From Occallatibacter riparius (lineage in GTDB: Bacteria > Acidobacteriota > Terriglobia > Terriglobales > Acidobacteriaceae): a DNA stretch of 64,000 nucleotides. Both the position numbers and the translations under genes were made by a program. The notes below the pieces were generated by a model, which worked only from the letters and a program-made list of their open reading frames with translations, did no database searches and was not told the DNA's origin. The DNA lies in contig NZ_CP093313.1 of NCBI RefSeq assembly GCF_025264625.1, positions 3,720,001 through 3,784,000 of the forward strand, written 5' to 3'. Below, one piece after another: positions 18,164 through 26,583 of this stretch; the first letter of the stretch is position 1; every line of letters starts with the position of its first letter.

Positions 18164-20308
18164 ATGGTGAATCGAAGAATCGGTGCAGCCGCCGCCCTCT
18201 TGTTCAGCGGAGCACTCGCCTCCGTAGGCGCCCAGCAGAACCCGCCCACTCCGCCGCAGCAACTGAGGGTAGCGATTGACACCCAGCAAACCGCCCGGCC
18301 CGTTTCGCCCTACGAATATGGCATGTTCATCGAGCACATCGGCGCGCTGATCTATCGCAGCCTTTGGTCGGAGATGCTGGATGACCGAAAGTTTTACTTC
18401 CCCATCAAGCCGGAAGAACCCCAAGCTGCCGCGCCCGCCCAGGGCGGCCCATTCCGCAACATGCAACTGCGGAAGTGGCATCCCATCGGTCCTGCGGAAG
18501 CAGTGGTGATGGACAAAGAGCATCCGTTCGTCGGCGAACAGAGCCCGCGCATCGAACTTGACGCATCCTCGCCGCACGGCATACGACAGTCCGGTTTCAC
18601 CCTCGTAAAAGGGAGGAAATATACCGGCCACATCTGGCTGCGCGCCACACTGGGCGCAAAGATGAAGATCGCGCTTGTCTGGGGTGAAGGCGCCAACGAT
18701 CGTCAGGTGGTCGCGGTTCCGCCTCCTTCAAACATTTATAAGGAAGCGTCTTTCAACTTCGTAGCCGGAGCTGACACCGAGGCCGGCGCATTCGAGATCA
18801 CCGGGACAGGCACGGGCAGCTTTCATGTGGGCGCCGTTTCGCTCATGCCAGCAGACAATGTCGATGGGTTCCGCCCTGAGGTCATCGCGCAACTGAAGCA
18901 GCTGCATTCGGGATTCTGGCGGCTGCCGGGCGGCAATTTCATCTCCGATTTCAATTGGTATCACTCAGTCGGCCCGCGCGATAAGCGGCCGCCCAATTTC
19001 GACTACGCATGGAACGCCATGCAGACGAATGATGTCGGCATGGATGAACTGATGACGTTCTGCAAACTTATCGGCGTCGAGCCTTACATCACGGTCAATG
19101 CTGGATTCGGTGATGCGCACTCGGCTGCCGAAGAAGTGGAGTACATGAATGGCGCCGCCACTACGCACATGGGTACGGCGCGCGTCCGTAACGGACATCC
19201 CGAGCCATATCACGTCAGATTCTGGAATGTCGGCAATGAGCCGTACGGGCAATGGCAACTGGGGCGCACCGATCTGAAGTACTACCTGATGAAGCACAAC
19301 GAATTCGCGAAGGCTATGCGCGAGGTCGACCCATCGATTACGTTGCTGGCCTCAGGTTCCATGCCGGAGGAGGCGATTCTGGAAGGCGTCGCCGCCGACT
19401 GGCACATTCCCTTCGATCAGGCCGGTATCTGTTCCGACGCGGATTGGACCTGTGGCTTCCTCAAACACGACTGGGGCAATTTCGACGGCATCACAGAGCA
19501 CTGGTACACGCGGGCCGGCACGCACTGGGACCGCGAGCGCGCTGAGAAGGGCATCAAGGTCGGCCGTCTCGAAGCTGGTCTCGTACCCGACGACGAAACG
19601 AATCTCGACTGGGTTCGCCGTCCTTCCGACCGCGTTCGCCTCAAGGCCGAAGAGTGGCAAGAATATGAGAAGCAGTTCCCCGAAATGAAGACGAAGCAGA
19701 TCTTCATGTCGAATGACGAATACGCTTACACCGGCGGCCAAACCGATCTGAAACTTGCGCTGGCCTACGCCATGGTGCTGAATGAAATGCTGCGCGAAAC
19801 AGACTTCCTGCGCATGACGGCGTTCACCATGGGCGTTTCCACGCTCGACTTCAACCAAACCGCCGCGACGCTGAACACTAATGGACTCCTTTTCAAACTG
19901 TATGGCGAACTTCTCGGCAGCGGCTCCATTCCTGTCGCGCTCACGGGTAACTCTCCGCAGTCGGTTCCCACGCAACACATGATCGGGGACCTTCCGCGAA
20001 CCAGTGCCGGCAGCCCAACCTATCCGCTGGATATGTTCGCGGCGCTCAGCGCAGATCGCAAGTTCCTAACGCTGGCCGTTGTGAATGCCACGGACTTCGA
20101 GCAGAGACTGGATCTCAGCGTGAATGGATTGCGGCTGAGCGGCAATGCAAAGCTGTGGCGCATGACCGGCAAGACTCTGGATGCCGCGAACAAAGTGGGA
20201 CAACCGCCGCAGGTGGAAGTGAAGGAATCGGCAGTCAGCGGAGCACCATCGACGCTAGCCGTCGCGCCGATAAGCGTGGAGATTTTTCGGTTCCCAGTCG
20301 GGCAGTAA
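18164..20308 (+). CDS. Secreted GH51 alpha-L-arabinofuranosidase
   Basis: A 714-aa exported glycoside hydrolase removing arabinofuranosyl side chains from plant polysaccharides. A signal peptide ends near SVGAQQ, then the N-terminal segment SPYEYGMFIEHIGALIYRSL opens the family 51 fold, with a carbohydrate-binding-like insert (about 120-240). The clan A barrel shows RLPGGNFISDFNW, the acid/base E359 in FWNVGNEPYG and the probable nucleophile E519 in SNDEYAY. The C-terminal beta domain ends in VAPISVEIFRF. Start ATG 18164 lies after GGGAGC. A ruined fucosidase gene follows, pointing to a former hemicellulose or pectin side-chain locus. Confidence 0.93.
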   Translation: MVNRRIGAAAALLFSGALASVGAQQNPPTPPQQLRVAIDTQQTARPVSPYEYGMFIEHIGALIYRSLWSEMLDDRKFYFPIKPEEPQAAAPAQGGPFRNMQLRKWHPIGPAEAVVMDKEHPFVGEQSPRIELDASSPHGIRQSGFTLVKGRKYTGHIWLRATLGAKMKIALVWGEGANDRQVVAVPPPSNIYKEASFNFVAGADTEAGAFEITGTGTGSFHVGAVSLMPADNVDGFRPEVIAQLKQLHSGFWRLPGGNFISDFNWYHSVGPRDKRPPNFDYAWNAMQTNDVGMDELMTFCKLIGVEPYITVNAGFGDAHSAAEEVEYMNGAATTHMGTARVRNGHPEPYHVRFWNVGNEPYGQWQLGRTDLKYYLMKHNEFAKAMREVDPSITLLASGSMPEEAILEGVAADWHIPFDQAGICSDADWTCGFLKHDWGNFDGITEHWYTRAGTHWDRERAEKGIKVGRLEAGLVPDDETNLDWVRRPSDRVRLKAEEWQEYEKQFPEMKTKQIFMSNDEYAYTGGQTDLKLALAYAMVLNEMLRETDFLRMTAFTMGVSTLDFNQTAATLNTNGLLFKLYGELLGSGSIPVALTGNSPQSVPTQHMIGDLPRTSAGSPTYPLDMFAALSADRKFLTLAVVNATDFEQRLDLSVNGLRLSGNAKLWRMTGKTLDAANKVGQPPQVEVKESAVSGAPSTLAVAPISVEIFRFPVGQ

Positions 20309-20361
20309 GCGTTGCGCGGATCCGCCGTGTCAGCAAGGAATCCTTGAACAGGAGTGTATGC

Positions 20362-21532
20362 GTGCAGCGAAGAGATTTCTGCAACTTGATTGCGATGTCT
20401 GCAGCCTCAACGGCTCCGCCGGGATTTGCCCAGGCGTCGCCGGATAGCCAGTCCGCATTGCCGGAAGGATTCAATCACTATGCCCACGACTAAGCCGAGT
20501 TCTGTGCATTGCCGCCTGAGAAACGGGTCTTCTACAAAGTGAGCGGCGGAAAGATTGTGGAGACGAAGCTGGACGAGTCCAATTGGCAGCAGCCGGCATG
20601 GAACTACAATCCGGCTCCCTCGCCAATTGCTGGCGGTATGTGGGACGACGTGCCTCTGAACTCGCCGGTTTTGGGACTCGCCGGCGACGGCCCGTTCCAG
20701 CCTTCTTGGGATTCACTGCTTGAATACGAGGCGCCCGAATGGTACCAGGACGCGAAGTTCGGAATCTGGGCGCACTGGAGTCCGCAGTGCGTGGCCGAAG
20801 CCGGGGACTGGTATGCTCGCAATGTTTATGTCGAGGGGCAGCGCCAATATGAATATCACCTCGATCATTACGGGCCGCCATCGCGCTTCGGATACAAGGA
20901 TCTCTGCGCTCAATGGACGCTTCTGAACTGGCAGCCCGACGAGCTAATCGCGCGCTATAAAAAGCTGGTGCCAGAATCTTCGTAGCGCTCGCCAATCACC
21001 ACGACAACTTCGACGCGTGGAATTCGAAACACCAGCCGTGGAACTCAGCGGCTATTGGTCCGCATCGCGATGTCAAAGATGTTCCCGATCGCCTTGCAAA
21101 AGCCGTCGTTGCCGATTATGAACGCGGGCTCACTGCCGAGGTGTGACCTCGTGGATGGAGGTCAATGGCGAAGCCATCTATGAGACTCGATCGTGGAAGA
21201 TCTCCGGCGAAGGTCCCAACATGGTGAAGGCCGGATCCTTCCAGGGTGGTAGCGTCAGCAAACTCGGAGAGAAGGACATCCGCTTCACGCGCAACAAAGC
21301 GAACAGTGTCGTCTACGCTATCGTGCTCGGTTGGCCTGCAGAGCCGATTCTCATCAGCTCACTCGGCTTATCAGCGAAGACCAGCCCGGGTAAGATCGCG
21401 CGCGTGGAGTTGCTAGGAACAGCGGAGCGATTTGAATGGAGGCAACAAGCGGATGCCCTTCGCGTGGCACTTCCAAAGTCCTATCGGCCGCGGGTGGACT
21501 ACGCTGCCGCGCTCAAGGTGATGCTTGCGTAA
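20362..21532 (+). pseudogene. Decayed GH29 alpha-L-fucosidase
   Basis: Remains of a Tat-exported alpha-L-fucosidase. The GTG at 20362 (AGGAG upstream) opens MQRRDFCNLIAMSAA; frame then hits TAA at 20491-20493 inside HYAHD*AEFCALPPEKRV. Reading continues in the same frame through FGIWAHWSPQCVAEAGDWYA to a TAG at 20983. A one-base deletion near 20962 moves the GH29 motif FVALANHHDNFDAW to another frame. After IGPHRDVKDVPDRLAKAVVA at least two internal blocks of the family sequence are missing, a further stop occurs at 21144, and only the C-terminal TSWMEVNGEAIYETRSWK part remains in a third frame. At about 390 codons' space it is shorter than the family and cannot encode an active enzyme. Confidence 0.88.
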
Positions 21533-21596
21533 AGCCACCGCAGGGCTGTCCGAGACCCGGGAACTGCTCGATTCGTTGAGCGCAGAGAAGTACCGC

Positions 21597-22427
21597 CTAT
21601 GAGCGTATAGGGAGCGCACGGCTGCCGATCGGACGCACGCCATTTTCTGTATCTAGAAATGCCAGCCAGGAGTGGTTCGGAGCGAGAATCTCTTCCAGCT
21701 CCGGTTCGCTGAGAACCATGCAAGCGGTGGAGAGGGCATCGGACTCGGCGGCGCTATCGGCAATAACCCAGGCCCGAAGTTGGCGTGACGCGGGTTGGGC
21801 CGTGCGGGGGTCGAGAATGTGCGCTCCCTTGACGGCGACGCCTGAGCCGCTCAAGGAAATATCCGTCAGAAAGAACCGCTCGGAAGCATTGTCTTCGCCC
21901 AAGCCGCAGGACCAGCCCGGAGCTCCGGGTGGTGCATCCCCCGCGAGAATGCTGCTGCCGCCTGCCACCAGCAAGAACGAGCTGATATCCCAATCGCGAA
22001 GCAGCTCGGCCATGCGGTCGAGAGCAAAGCCCTTGCCGATCGCGCCCAGGTCGAATTCAAGTCGGCCGCTCAGGCACGTGATGGACAACTCGCCAGGCAC
22101 CAGATCCCACCCAGAAAGCGAGGCCTGAGTCTTCAGCGCGCCAGGCGTGGGACAGAAGGCTGTGTGTGTGGCCTCTTCCATTCGCTTCGCGATCTGCAGG
22201 CAGGCGAAGGCCGGCTCGCTCAAACGCATCTTTTCACCGGGGGCGAGATGCGCAGCACGGGCGATGTCGCTGTTGGTGCGGAAGCGGCTTAAGCAGGATT
22301 CGAGCGAATTGACGAGATCGAATGTGGCCTGTGCGGCCTGTGCGGCGTACCCTTTTTCGTCATGGACGATGCGCACTTGAAAGTGAGTCGCCATGGCGGC
22401 ATGATTGAACTGGTGAATGTCAGGCAT
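21597..22427 (-). CDS. ApbE-family FAD:protein FMN transferase
   Basis: A 276-aa homologue of ApbE, which covalently attaches FMN to threonines of exported flavoproteins. Motifs: the N-terminal AMATHFQVRI (11-20), DLGAIGKGFALDR (126-138), the nucleotide loop AGGSS (155-159), HILDPRT (203-209) and the magnesium-binding SDALSTA (229-235). No signal peptide or lipobox is visible, unlike many ApbE proteins. The ATG at 22427 starts 8 nt past the upstream stop, so it appears to be the last gene of a six-gene operon. No flavinylation target is recognisable nearby, so its substrate is unknown. Confidence 0.9.
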   Translation of the reverse strand: MPDIHQFNHAAMATHFQVRIVHDEKGYAAQAAQATFDLVNSLESCLSRFRTNSDIARAAHLAPGEKMRLSEPAFACLQIAKRMEEATHTAFCPTPGALKTQASLSGWDLVPGELSITCLSGRLEFDLGAIGKGFALDRMAELLRDWDISSFLLVAGGSSILAGDAPPGAPGWSCGLGEDNASERFFLTDISLSGSGVAVKGAHILDPRTAQPASRQLRAWVIADSAAESDALSTACMVLSEPELEEILAPNHSWLAFLDTENGVRPIGSRALPIRS

Positions 22428-22435
22428 AACACTCT

Positions 22436-23923
22436 CTATTTGGGCGCAGGGATCCACAACAGGATGAGCACATTTGGACGTACGCCGAAGAAGTCGGGAC
22501 GCAGATCTCGCAATTGGTCGGTGTATTGTTGCGAGGCTTCGTTGGAGGTGATGTAGAAATCGGCGTCGGGCACCTGCTGGCCTGGCTGGTAAAAGCCGAC
22601 CTGATCAAACTGGCGGAGATACCAGGGTAACGGCCACGGGTCCGACGCGATGACTGCAATGCGTGGCCTGGCTATCCCGCTCTTGTGCGCCAGATCGTGG
22701 ATCTCTGCCTCGAGGCCGAGAATGTCTTCCGTCGTGTGCGCATACGCATAGGGGTTGGCTTCGTCGGCCGCATGGAGGAAAACGCGCTGACGCGTGTCGT
22801 GAGCGATCAACACCGCGGCAATCACAGCAAGAGCGCCCGGGAGAGGGTATGCAGCGCGCGGTCCCAGTGTCGTCGCGATCCAATGCCACACCGACTCGGT
22901 GGCTTTAGCAGCGAGCAGAGCCAGAGGCAGCCAGAGATTCAGCGCCAGCCATGGTGTTTTGTAGGGGATCGAGCTATAGATGATGGCGATGAAGAGCCCG
23001 TAACAGGCGAGCAAGCGGTACGCTGAAGCGTCGCGCTTCCGGATCGCGAGGACAAATCCGATGCAGGCGAGCGCGCACAGCAATCCGCCGGACCAGCCGC
23101 CGGTGAGAAGCCTGCCGTAATACCAGAACGCCTTTTCGTGGCCCTGGCCGGCCGCACGCGACAGAGCATCCGGGGCCACCTTCGCCAGGGTTGTCAGCCC
23201 CTTCCAATTTGTGCCGAACCCCGTGAACAGCAGGAGGGCGAGCGCAAGAAAAGCGCCAAGCGCGGAGAGTGGCGGAGCGGCGCGCCAGCGGCCAGCCGGT
23301 CGATCGTGCCGCGGATTCAAAAGCCAGGACGCAAAACCTGCAGCGGCGAGCGCGAACCAATGCAGGACAGAGGTCTCTTTGCAGGCAAACATCAACGCGG
23401 CGCAGGCGCCGGCGAGAGCGGCATAGCCGACGCTGCGCGTTTTCGCGGCTCGCCACCCCGACAGGATCAGGCCGATGGTCGCTGCGCAGAAGAGCGATTC
23501 ATGGATGAAGTATCTGTCGTAGTAAACGGGTAGGGGAGCGACCGCTAACAGCAGCGCCGCCAGCATGCACGGGATAAGACCGAAGAGATCGACAGCAGCG
23601 CCGAAGAGAAGAATGGTGATGGTTCCGGCCACCACCGGTATGAGGCGTAACTTCGATTCCGTTAGATCGGCGAATGATCGGGCGCCTTGCAGGCGCACTA
23701 GCGGTAGGGCCAGTGTCGCCAGCGCGGGACCGTGGCGGTCCTGCGGGTCATAGGTGTACTTTTCGCCTGCGAGTAATTGGCCGACGATATAGGCGTTCAC
23801 GGCTTCGTCGGTGTGCATGGGCCGCGTGCCCAGTTGCGGCAAGCGAACCGCCAACCCGATCAATGCGATGAAGAGAAAAGCGAGCCAGCGGGACCAAAGC
23901 CGCCGCGGGCTCGCTTTTTCCAT
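22436..23923 (-). CDS. Agl23/TIGR03663-like membrane glycosyltransferase (PMT/ArnT fold)
   Basis: A 495-aa polytopic membrane protein of the GT-C (PMT/ArnT) type. After the first helix comes the acidic loop RPMHTDEAVNAYIVGQLL, the catalytic-acid region of GT-C enzymes, then AGEKYTYDPQDRHGPALA typical of the TIGR03663 (flippase-activity-associated, Agl23-like) group. About ten hydrophobic segments follow and the C-terminus is periplasmic and soluble (DPWPLPWYLRQFDQVGFY). I chose the ATG at 23923 (GGAAG upstream), leaving a short gap after the discoidin-type gene. It probably transfers a sugar from a lipid carrier; the acceptor is unknown. Confidence 0.82.
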   Translation of the reverse strand: MEKASPRRLWSRWLAFLFIALIGLAVRLPQLGTRPMHTDEAVNAYIVGQLLAGEKYTYDPQDRHGPALATLALPLVRLQGARSFADLTESKLRLIPVVAGTITILLFGAAVDLFGLIPCMLAALLLAVAPLPVYYDRYFIHESLFCAATIGLILSGWRAAKTRSVGYAALAGACAALMFACKETSVLHWFALAAAGFASWLLNPRHDRPAGRWRAAPPLSALGAFLALALLLFTGFGTNWKGLTTLAKVAPDALSRAAGQGHEKAFWYYGRLLTGGWSGGLLCALACIGFVLAIRKRDASAYRLLACYGLFIAIIYSSIPYKTPWLALNLWLPLALLAAKATESVWHWIATTLGPRAAYPLPGALAVIAAVLIAHDTRQRVFLHAADEANPYAYAHTTEDILGLEAEIHDLAHKSGIARPRIAVIASDPWPLPWYLRQFDQVGFYQPGQQVPDADFYITSNEASQQYTDQLRDLRPDFFGVRPNVLILLWIPAPK

Positions 23924-23949
23924 CCAAACGTCTTCCGGGGACACCGAAC

Positions 23950-24612
23950 TCAGGCGGGTTTGCCCCACACTTCAACCTCGATGTAGTCGTTCAGTTTGTT
24001 AGTAGTGTTCCCGTTGCTGTAGAAGCGGACATAGCGCCCCTTCGCGCCTTTGGCGTCGATCAGCTTGCCTTGGTAGGTCTCCACGTAGTTCTGATCCTTG
24101 CCTGGGCCCGCGCCAACCTCGTTCTTGAAGTCGTTGTTGAAAATGGTGGTCACGCCGGACTTGAATGAAGCGTCATCGGAGACTTGCGCAACAACATCGC
24201 GATAGACGCGCGCCTGCGAGTGGAAGTGCCACAGCAGCACGGCATAGATGTTCGCGCTTTTGCCGAGGTCGATCTGGAGCCACTGCTTGCCGGGGCCGAG
24301 TTCCACCCAGGAGCCTTCATCGCCAGCCTTGTCGCCATCTGTGACGAGGTCCAGCGTCCCTACCACGGGATTCTCGTCGCTTGCTGTGACCTTCTTGCCC
24401 TTTGCCAGGTTGACTGAACCCGCGGGGATCATGAAATCAGGTCGCTTGCCCTTAAGCGGTGGCTCGAGATTCGGAACATTAAGCGGAACCGGGGTGCCGA
24501 CGAAGAGCGGCTTGGGAAGCTGCGTCTTCAACGGAACCTTGTCCTGCGCCATTGCGGCAGCGGCTACAACTAAGACGGGTACGAGGGAGTAATTGCGGGA
24601 AAGAATCTTCAT
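23950..24612 (-). CDS. Secreted F5/8-type (discoidin/CBM32-like) protein
   Basis: A 220-aa exported protein with a Sec signal ending at AAMAQ. The mature part has a proline-rich linker and then an F5/8 type C (discoidin-like) jelly roll from about residue 65: NLAKGKKVTASDENPVVG, VTDGDK, WLQIDLGKSANIYAVLLWH, then GRYVRFYSNG. Such domains bind carbohydrates. It begins 4 nt after the stop of an oxidoreductase gene, so it belongs to the same operon. Binding to the substrate of the neighbouring Tat-exported oxidoreductases is an inference. Confidence 0.82.
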   Translation of the reverse strand: MKILSRNYSLVPVLVVAAAAMAQDKVPLKTQLPKPLFVGTPVPLNVPNLEPPLKGKRPDFMIPAGSVNLAKGKKVTASDENPVVGTLDLVTDGDKAGDEGSWVELGPGKQWLQIDLGKSANIYAVLLWHFHSQARVYRDVVAQVSDDASFKSGVTTIFNNDFKNEVGAGPGKDQNYVETYQGKLIDAKGAKGRYVRFYSNGNTTNKLNDYIEVEVWGKPA

Positions 24613-24616
24613 AATT

Positions 24617-25954
24617 TCAGGCTCTCACTTCTTCATCGGTGATGTTGATTTTCTTCTCGGCGGCAACGGCTTCGTTTGCTTTGTGAATCACGTATTCGCT
24701 CGAGAAAGCTTCATCGGCGGGGCAGTTCAATTTGCCCTTGCCGCGGACAGCGTTGAAGAAATTTTCCAGATGCGGCTGATGCGGCGGCTTGTTGAAGAAC
24801 ACCGGAATCTCGTACTCTGCCAGCGCAGCCGTTTCGCGCACATCCACTTTTGTTGCGTCCGCGGCTACTGGTTTCGCCTTCACGTAGCCCTTCTGCGCCA
24901 GGTCGTCCCACGAGACTGCCGTCGCGCGAGCCTCGCGATAAATGGCGCAGATCGCGGGATCTTCCGACATCCTGATGGTGCCGTCGTCGCCCATGAACTG
25001 TTCGAAGTAGCCGCCGCCCGCACTAGTCGTCGTCTGCACCTGGTAGAACGCACGCGCAACTGCCGATTCCACGGGATACTCGTATATCACCATGGCGTTG
25101 TCGTACCAGTCGTGGTTTTTGAAGTAATCCAAACCACCGCTGGCCGTTACGGATTTCGGCGTAGTGCCGAGCCACCAGTTGAAGATGTCGATCTGGTGCG
25201 CACCAAGGTCGGATAGCGGACCGCCGCCAAGGCCCTTGTACCAGCGCCAGTTGCGGAACTGGTGCATGTCCTTGAAGCCGTATTTTGCGAGCATGCTGGC
25301 CGGCATCTCGTACTTCTTTGGCCACCCGAAGTCCTCTTTGACCGCGCGATTCCACTGCCCCTGGATGGCCGTGAGGCGGCCGCAGAACTGCGCCTCGTGG
25401 AGCAGCCGGTTCAGCGTGAAGACATACCTGGGATTACTGCGGCGCTGATGACCAATCTGCAACAGCTTTCCGGTTTCGCGCATGGTCTTCACCATCGAGC
25501 GCGCACCTTCAATCGTGTTGCTCATCATCTTTTCGCAGTACACATGCAGACCCGCCTTGAGGCAGGTGTTGGTCATCGGCGCATGCCAGAAATCCGGCGT
25601 CGCGATGAGAACAGCCTGAAGGTCCTTTTCCTTCGCGAGCAGGTCTTCGTAATTCTCGTAGGTGTGAACCTGGTTACCGAGCTTCTGCAGGTAGCGCTCA
25701 CCCTCGCCGCGGTGATAGTCCCAGATGTCGCACAACGCCACGAGCCGCACGCCCTCGATATTGAGGAGCGACTCAAGCAGAACCTTGCCCTCCTCGCCAT
25801 AACCGATGAGGGCAACGTTGATGGTGTTCAGTGATGACTTGGGGACGGCTGCTTTCTGTTCGTTCGCGTCGGACTTGCAGCCTTCCAAGAGCATTGCAGC
25901 GCCCGCCACCGCGGTCGCGCTGATAAATTCACGACGATTCAACTTGTCTACCAT
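24617..25954 (-). CDS. Tat-exported Gfo/Idh/MocA-family oxidoreductase
   Basis: A 445-aa NAD(P)-dependent oxidoreductase of sugars or cyclitols. It starts with a twin-arginine signal (LNRREFISATAVAGAAML, followed by LEGCKSD, also lipobox-like). The Rossmann fold has VALIGYGEEG, ATPDFWHAPMTNT and the CEKMMSNT segment equivalent to the family's EKP. The C-terminal alpha/beta domain contains SDLGAHQIDIFNWWLG. The second-domain Lys is present in YCEKMM but the usual proline after it is absent. Start ATG 25954 overlaps the DoxX-like gene by 7 nt. Part of the six-gene operon. Confidence 0.88.
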   Translation of the reverse strand: MVDKLNRREFISATAVAGAAMLLEGCKSDANEQKAAVPKSSLNTINVALIGYGEEGKVLLESLLNIEGVRLVALCDIWDYHRGEGERYLQKLGNQVHTYENYEDLLAKEKDLQAVLIATPDFWHAPMTNTCLKAGLHVYCEKMMSNTIEGARSMVKTMRETGKLLQIGHQRRSNPRYVFTLNRLLHEAQFCGRLTAIQGQWNRAVKEDFGWPKKYEMPASMLAKYGFKDMHQFRNWRWYKGLGGGPLSDLGAHQIDIFNWWLGTTPKSVTASGGLDYFKNHDWYDNAMVIYEYPVESAVARAFYQVQTTTSAGGGYFEQFMGDDGTIRMSEDPAICAIYREARATAVSWDDLAQKGYVKAKPVAADATKVDVRETAALAEYEIPVFFNKPPHQPHLENFFNAVRGKGKLNCPADEAFSSEYVIHKANEAVAAEKKINITDEEVRA

Positions 25955-26532
25955 TTCTTGAGGACCGCAAACCTGTTATGACGGGCGAGCACAAAGGCCG
26001 CCGCCACCAGAAGAATGTGAATGCCAAGGTATGCCACGCCGTCGTTCTGATCGATGAGAACCAGGCCCACCGTGAGCGCAACGAATAGAAGCCCTTGCAC
26101 GAGCAGCGACACGCGCGTACCCAGGCCGATGATGAGCATCAATCCGGTAAGAATGAACGCCGGACCAAGCAGCTTGTCGAACGCCACCAGAGCAAATTTC
26201 GGGAACAGCGGCTCATGAGCGAACTTGTCTCTGAGCCCCACAGGTATTCCCGCGTAGTTGGCCAGCGCGTATGACTTGACGTTCACGTTGACCATTACGC
26301 CGCTGGCGTCCGGTTGCCCGGTGGCAGGGTCGATAAGCGGCATTGCCACCGATTTGTACGCCGCGTATTTCTGAATGCCTACGAACAGCGCGCGCGCGCC
26401 CAGCCACAGGCGCAAGCCCCAAAATGCAAGGGTGTAATCCCATTGGGCTGTGCGCCCGGAATCCAAATTTAACTGACTCAAGTTTGTCCTCTGCCCGTTG
26501 GCGATCTCGGGCTCAACTGCCGATTTGTTCAC
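25948..26532 (-). CDS. DoxX-like membrane protein
   Basis: A 194-aa membrane protein with four hydrophobic helices in the DoxX/MauE-like arrangement: WGLRLWLGARALFVGIQKY, DKLLGPAFILTGLMLIIGLG, LVQGLLFVALTVGLVLI, and LGIHILLVAAAFVLARHN. The soluble insert after helix 1 (PLIDPATGQPDASGVMVN) is an unusual, longer loop. DoxX proteins often pair with respiratory or redox enzymes. The start is a GTG at 26532 with GGAGG 5 nt upstream. It lies between two exported Gfo/Idh enzymes and overlaps the second, so it is probably tied to their electron balance, but that is inference. Confidence 0.8.
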   Translation of the reverse strand: MNKSAVEPEIANGQRTNLSQLNLDSGRTAQWDYTLAFWGLRLWLGARALFVGIQKYAAYKSVAMPLIDPATGQPDASGVMVNVNVKSYALANYAGIPVGLRDKFAHEPLFPKFALVAFDKLLGPAFILTGLMLIIGLGTRVSLLVQGLLFVALTVGLVLIDQNDGVAYLGIHILLVAAAFVLARHNRFAVLKKW

Positions 26533-26583
26533 GAAGCCTCCGCCACAAAGCAGCGGGAAGTCCCCACCGCTTCTGCGCAGTTC

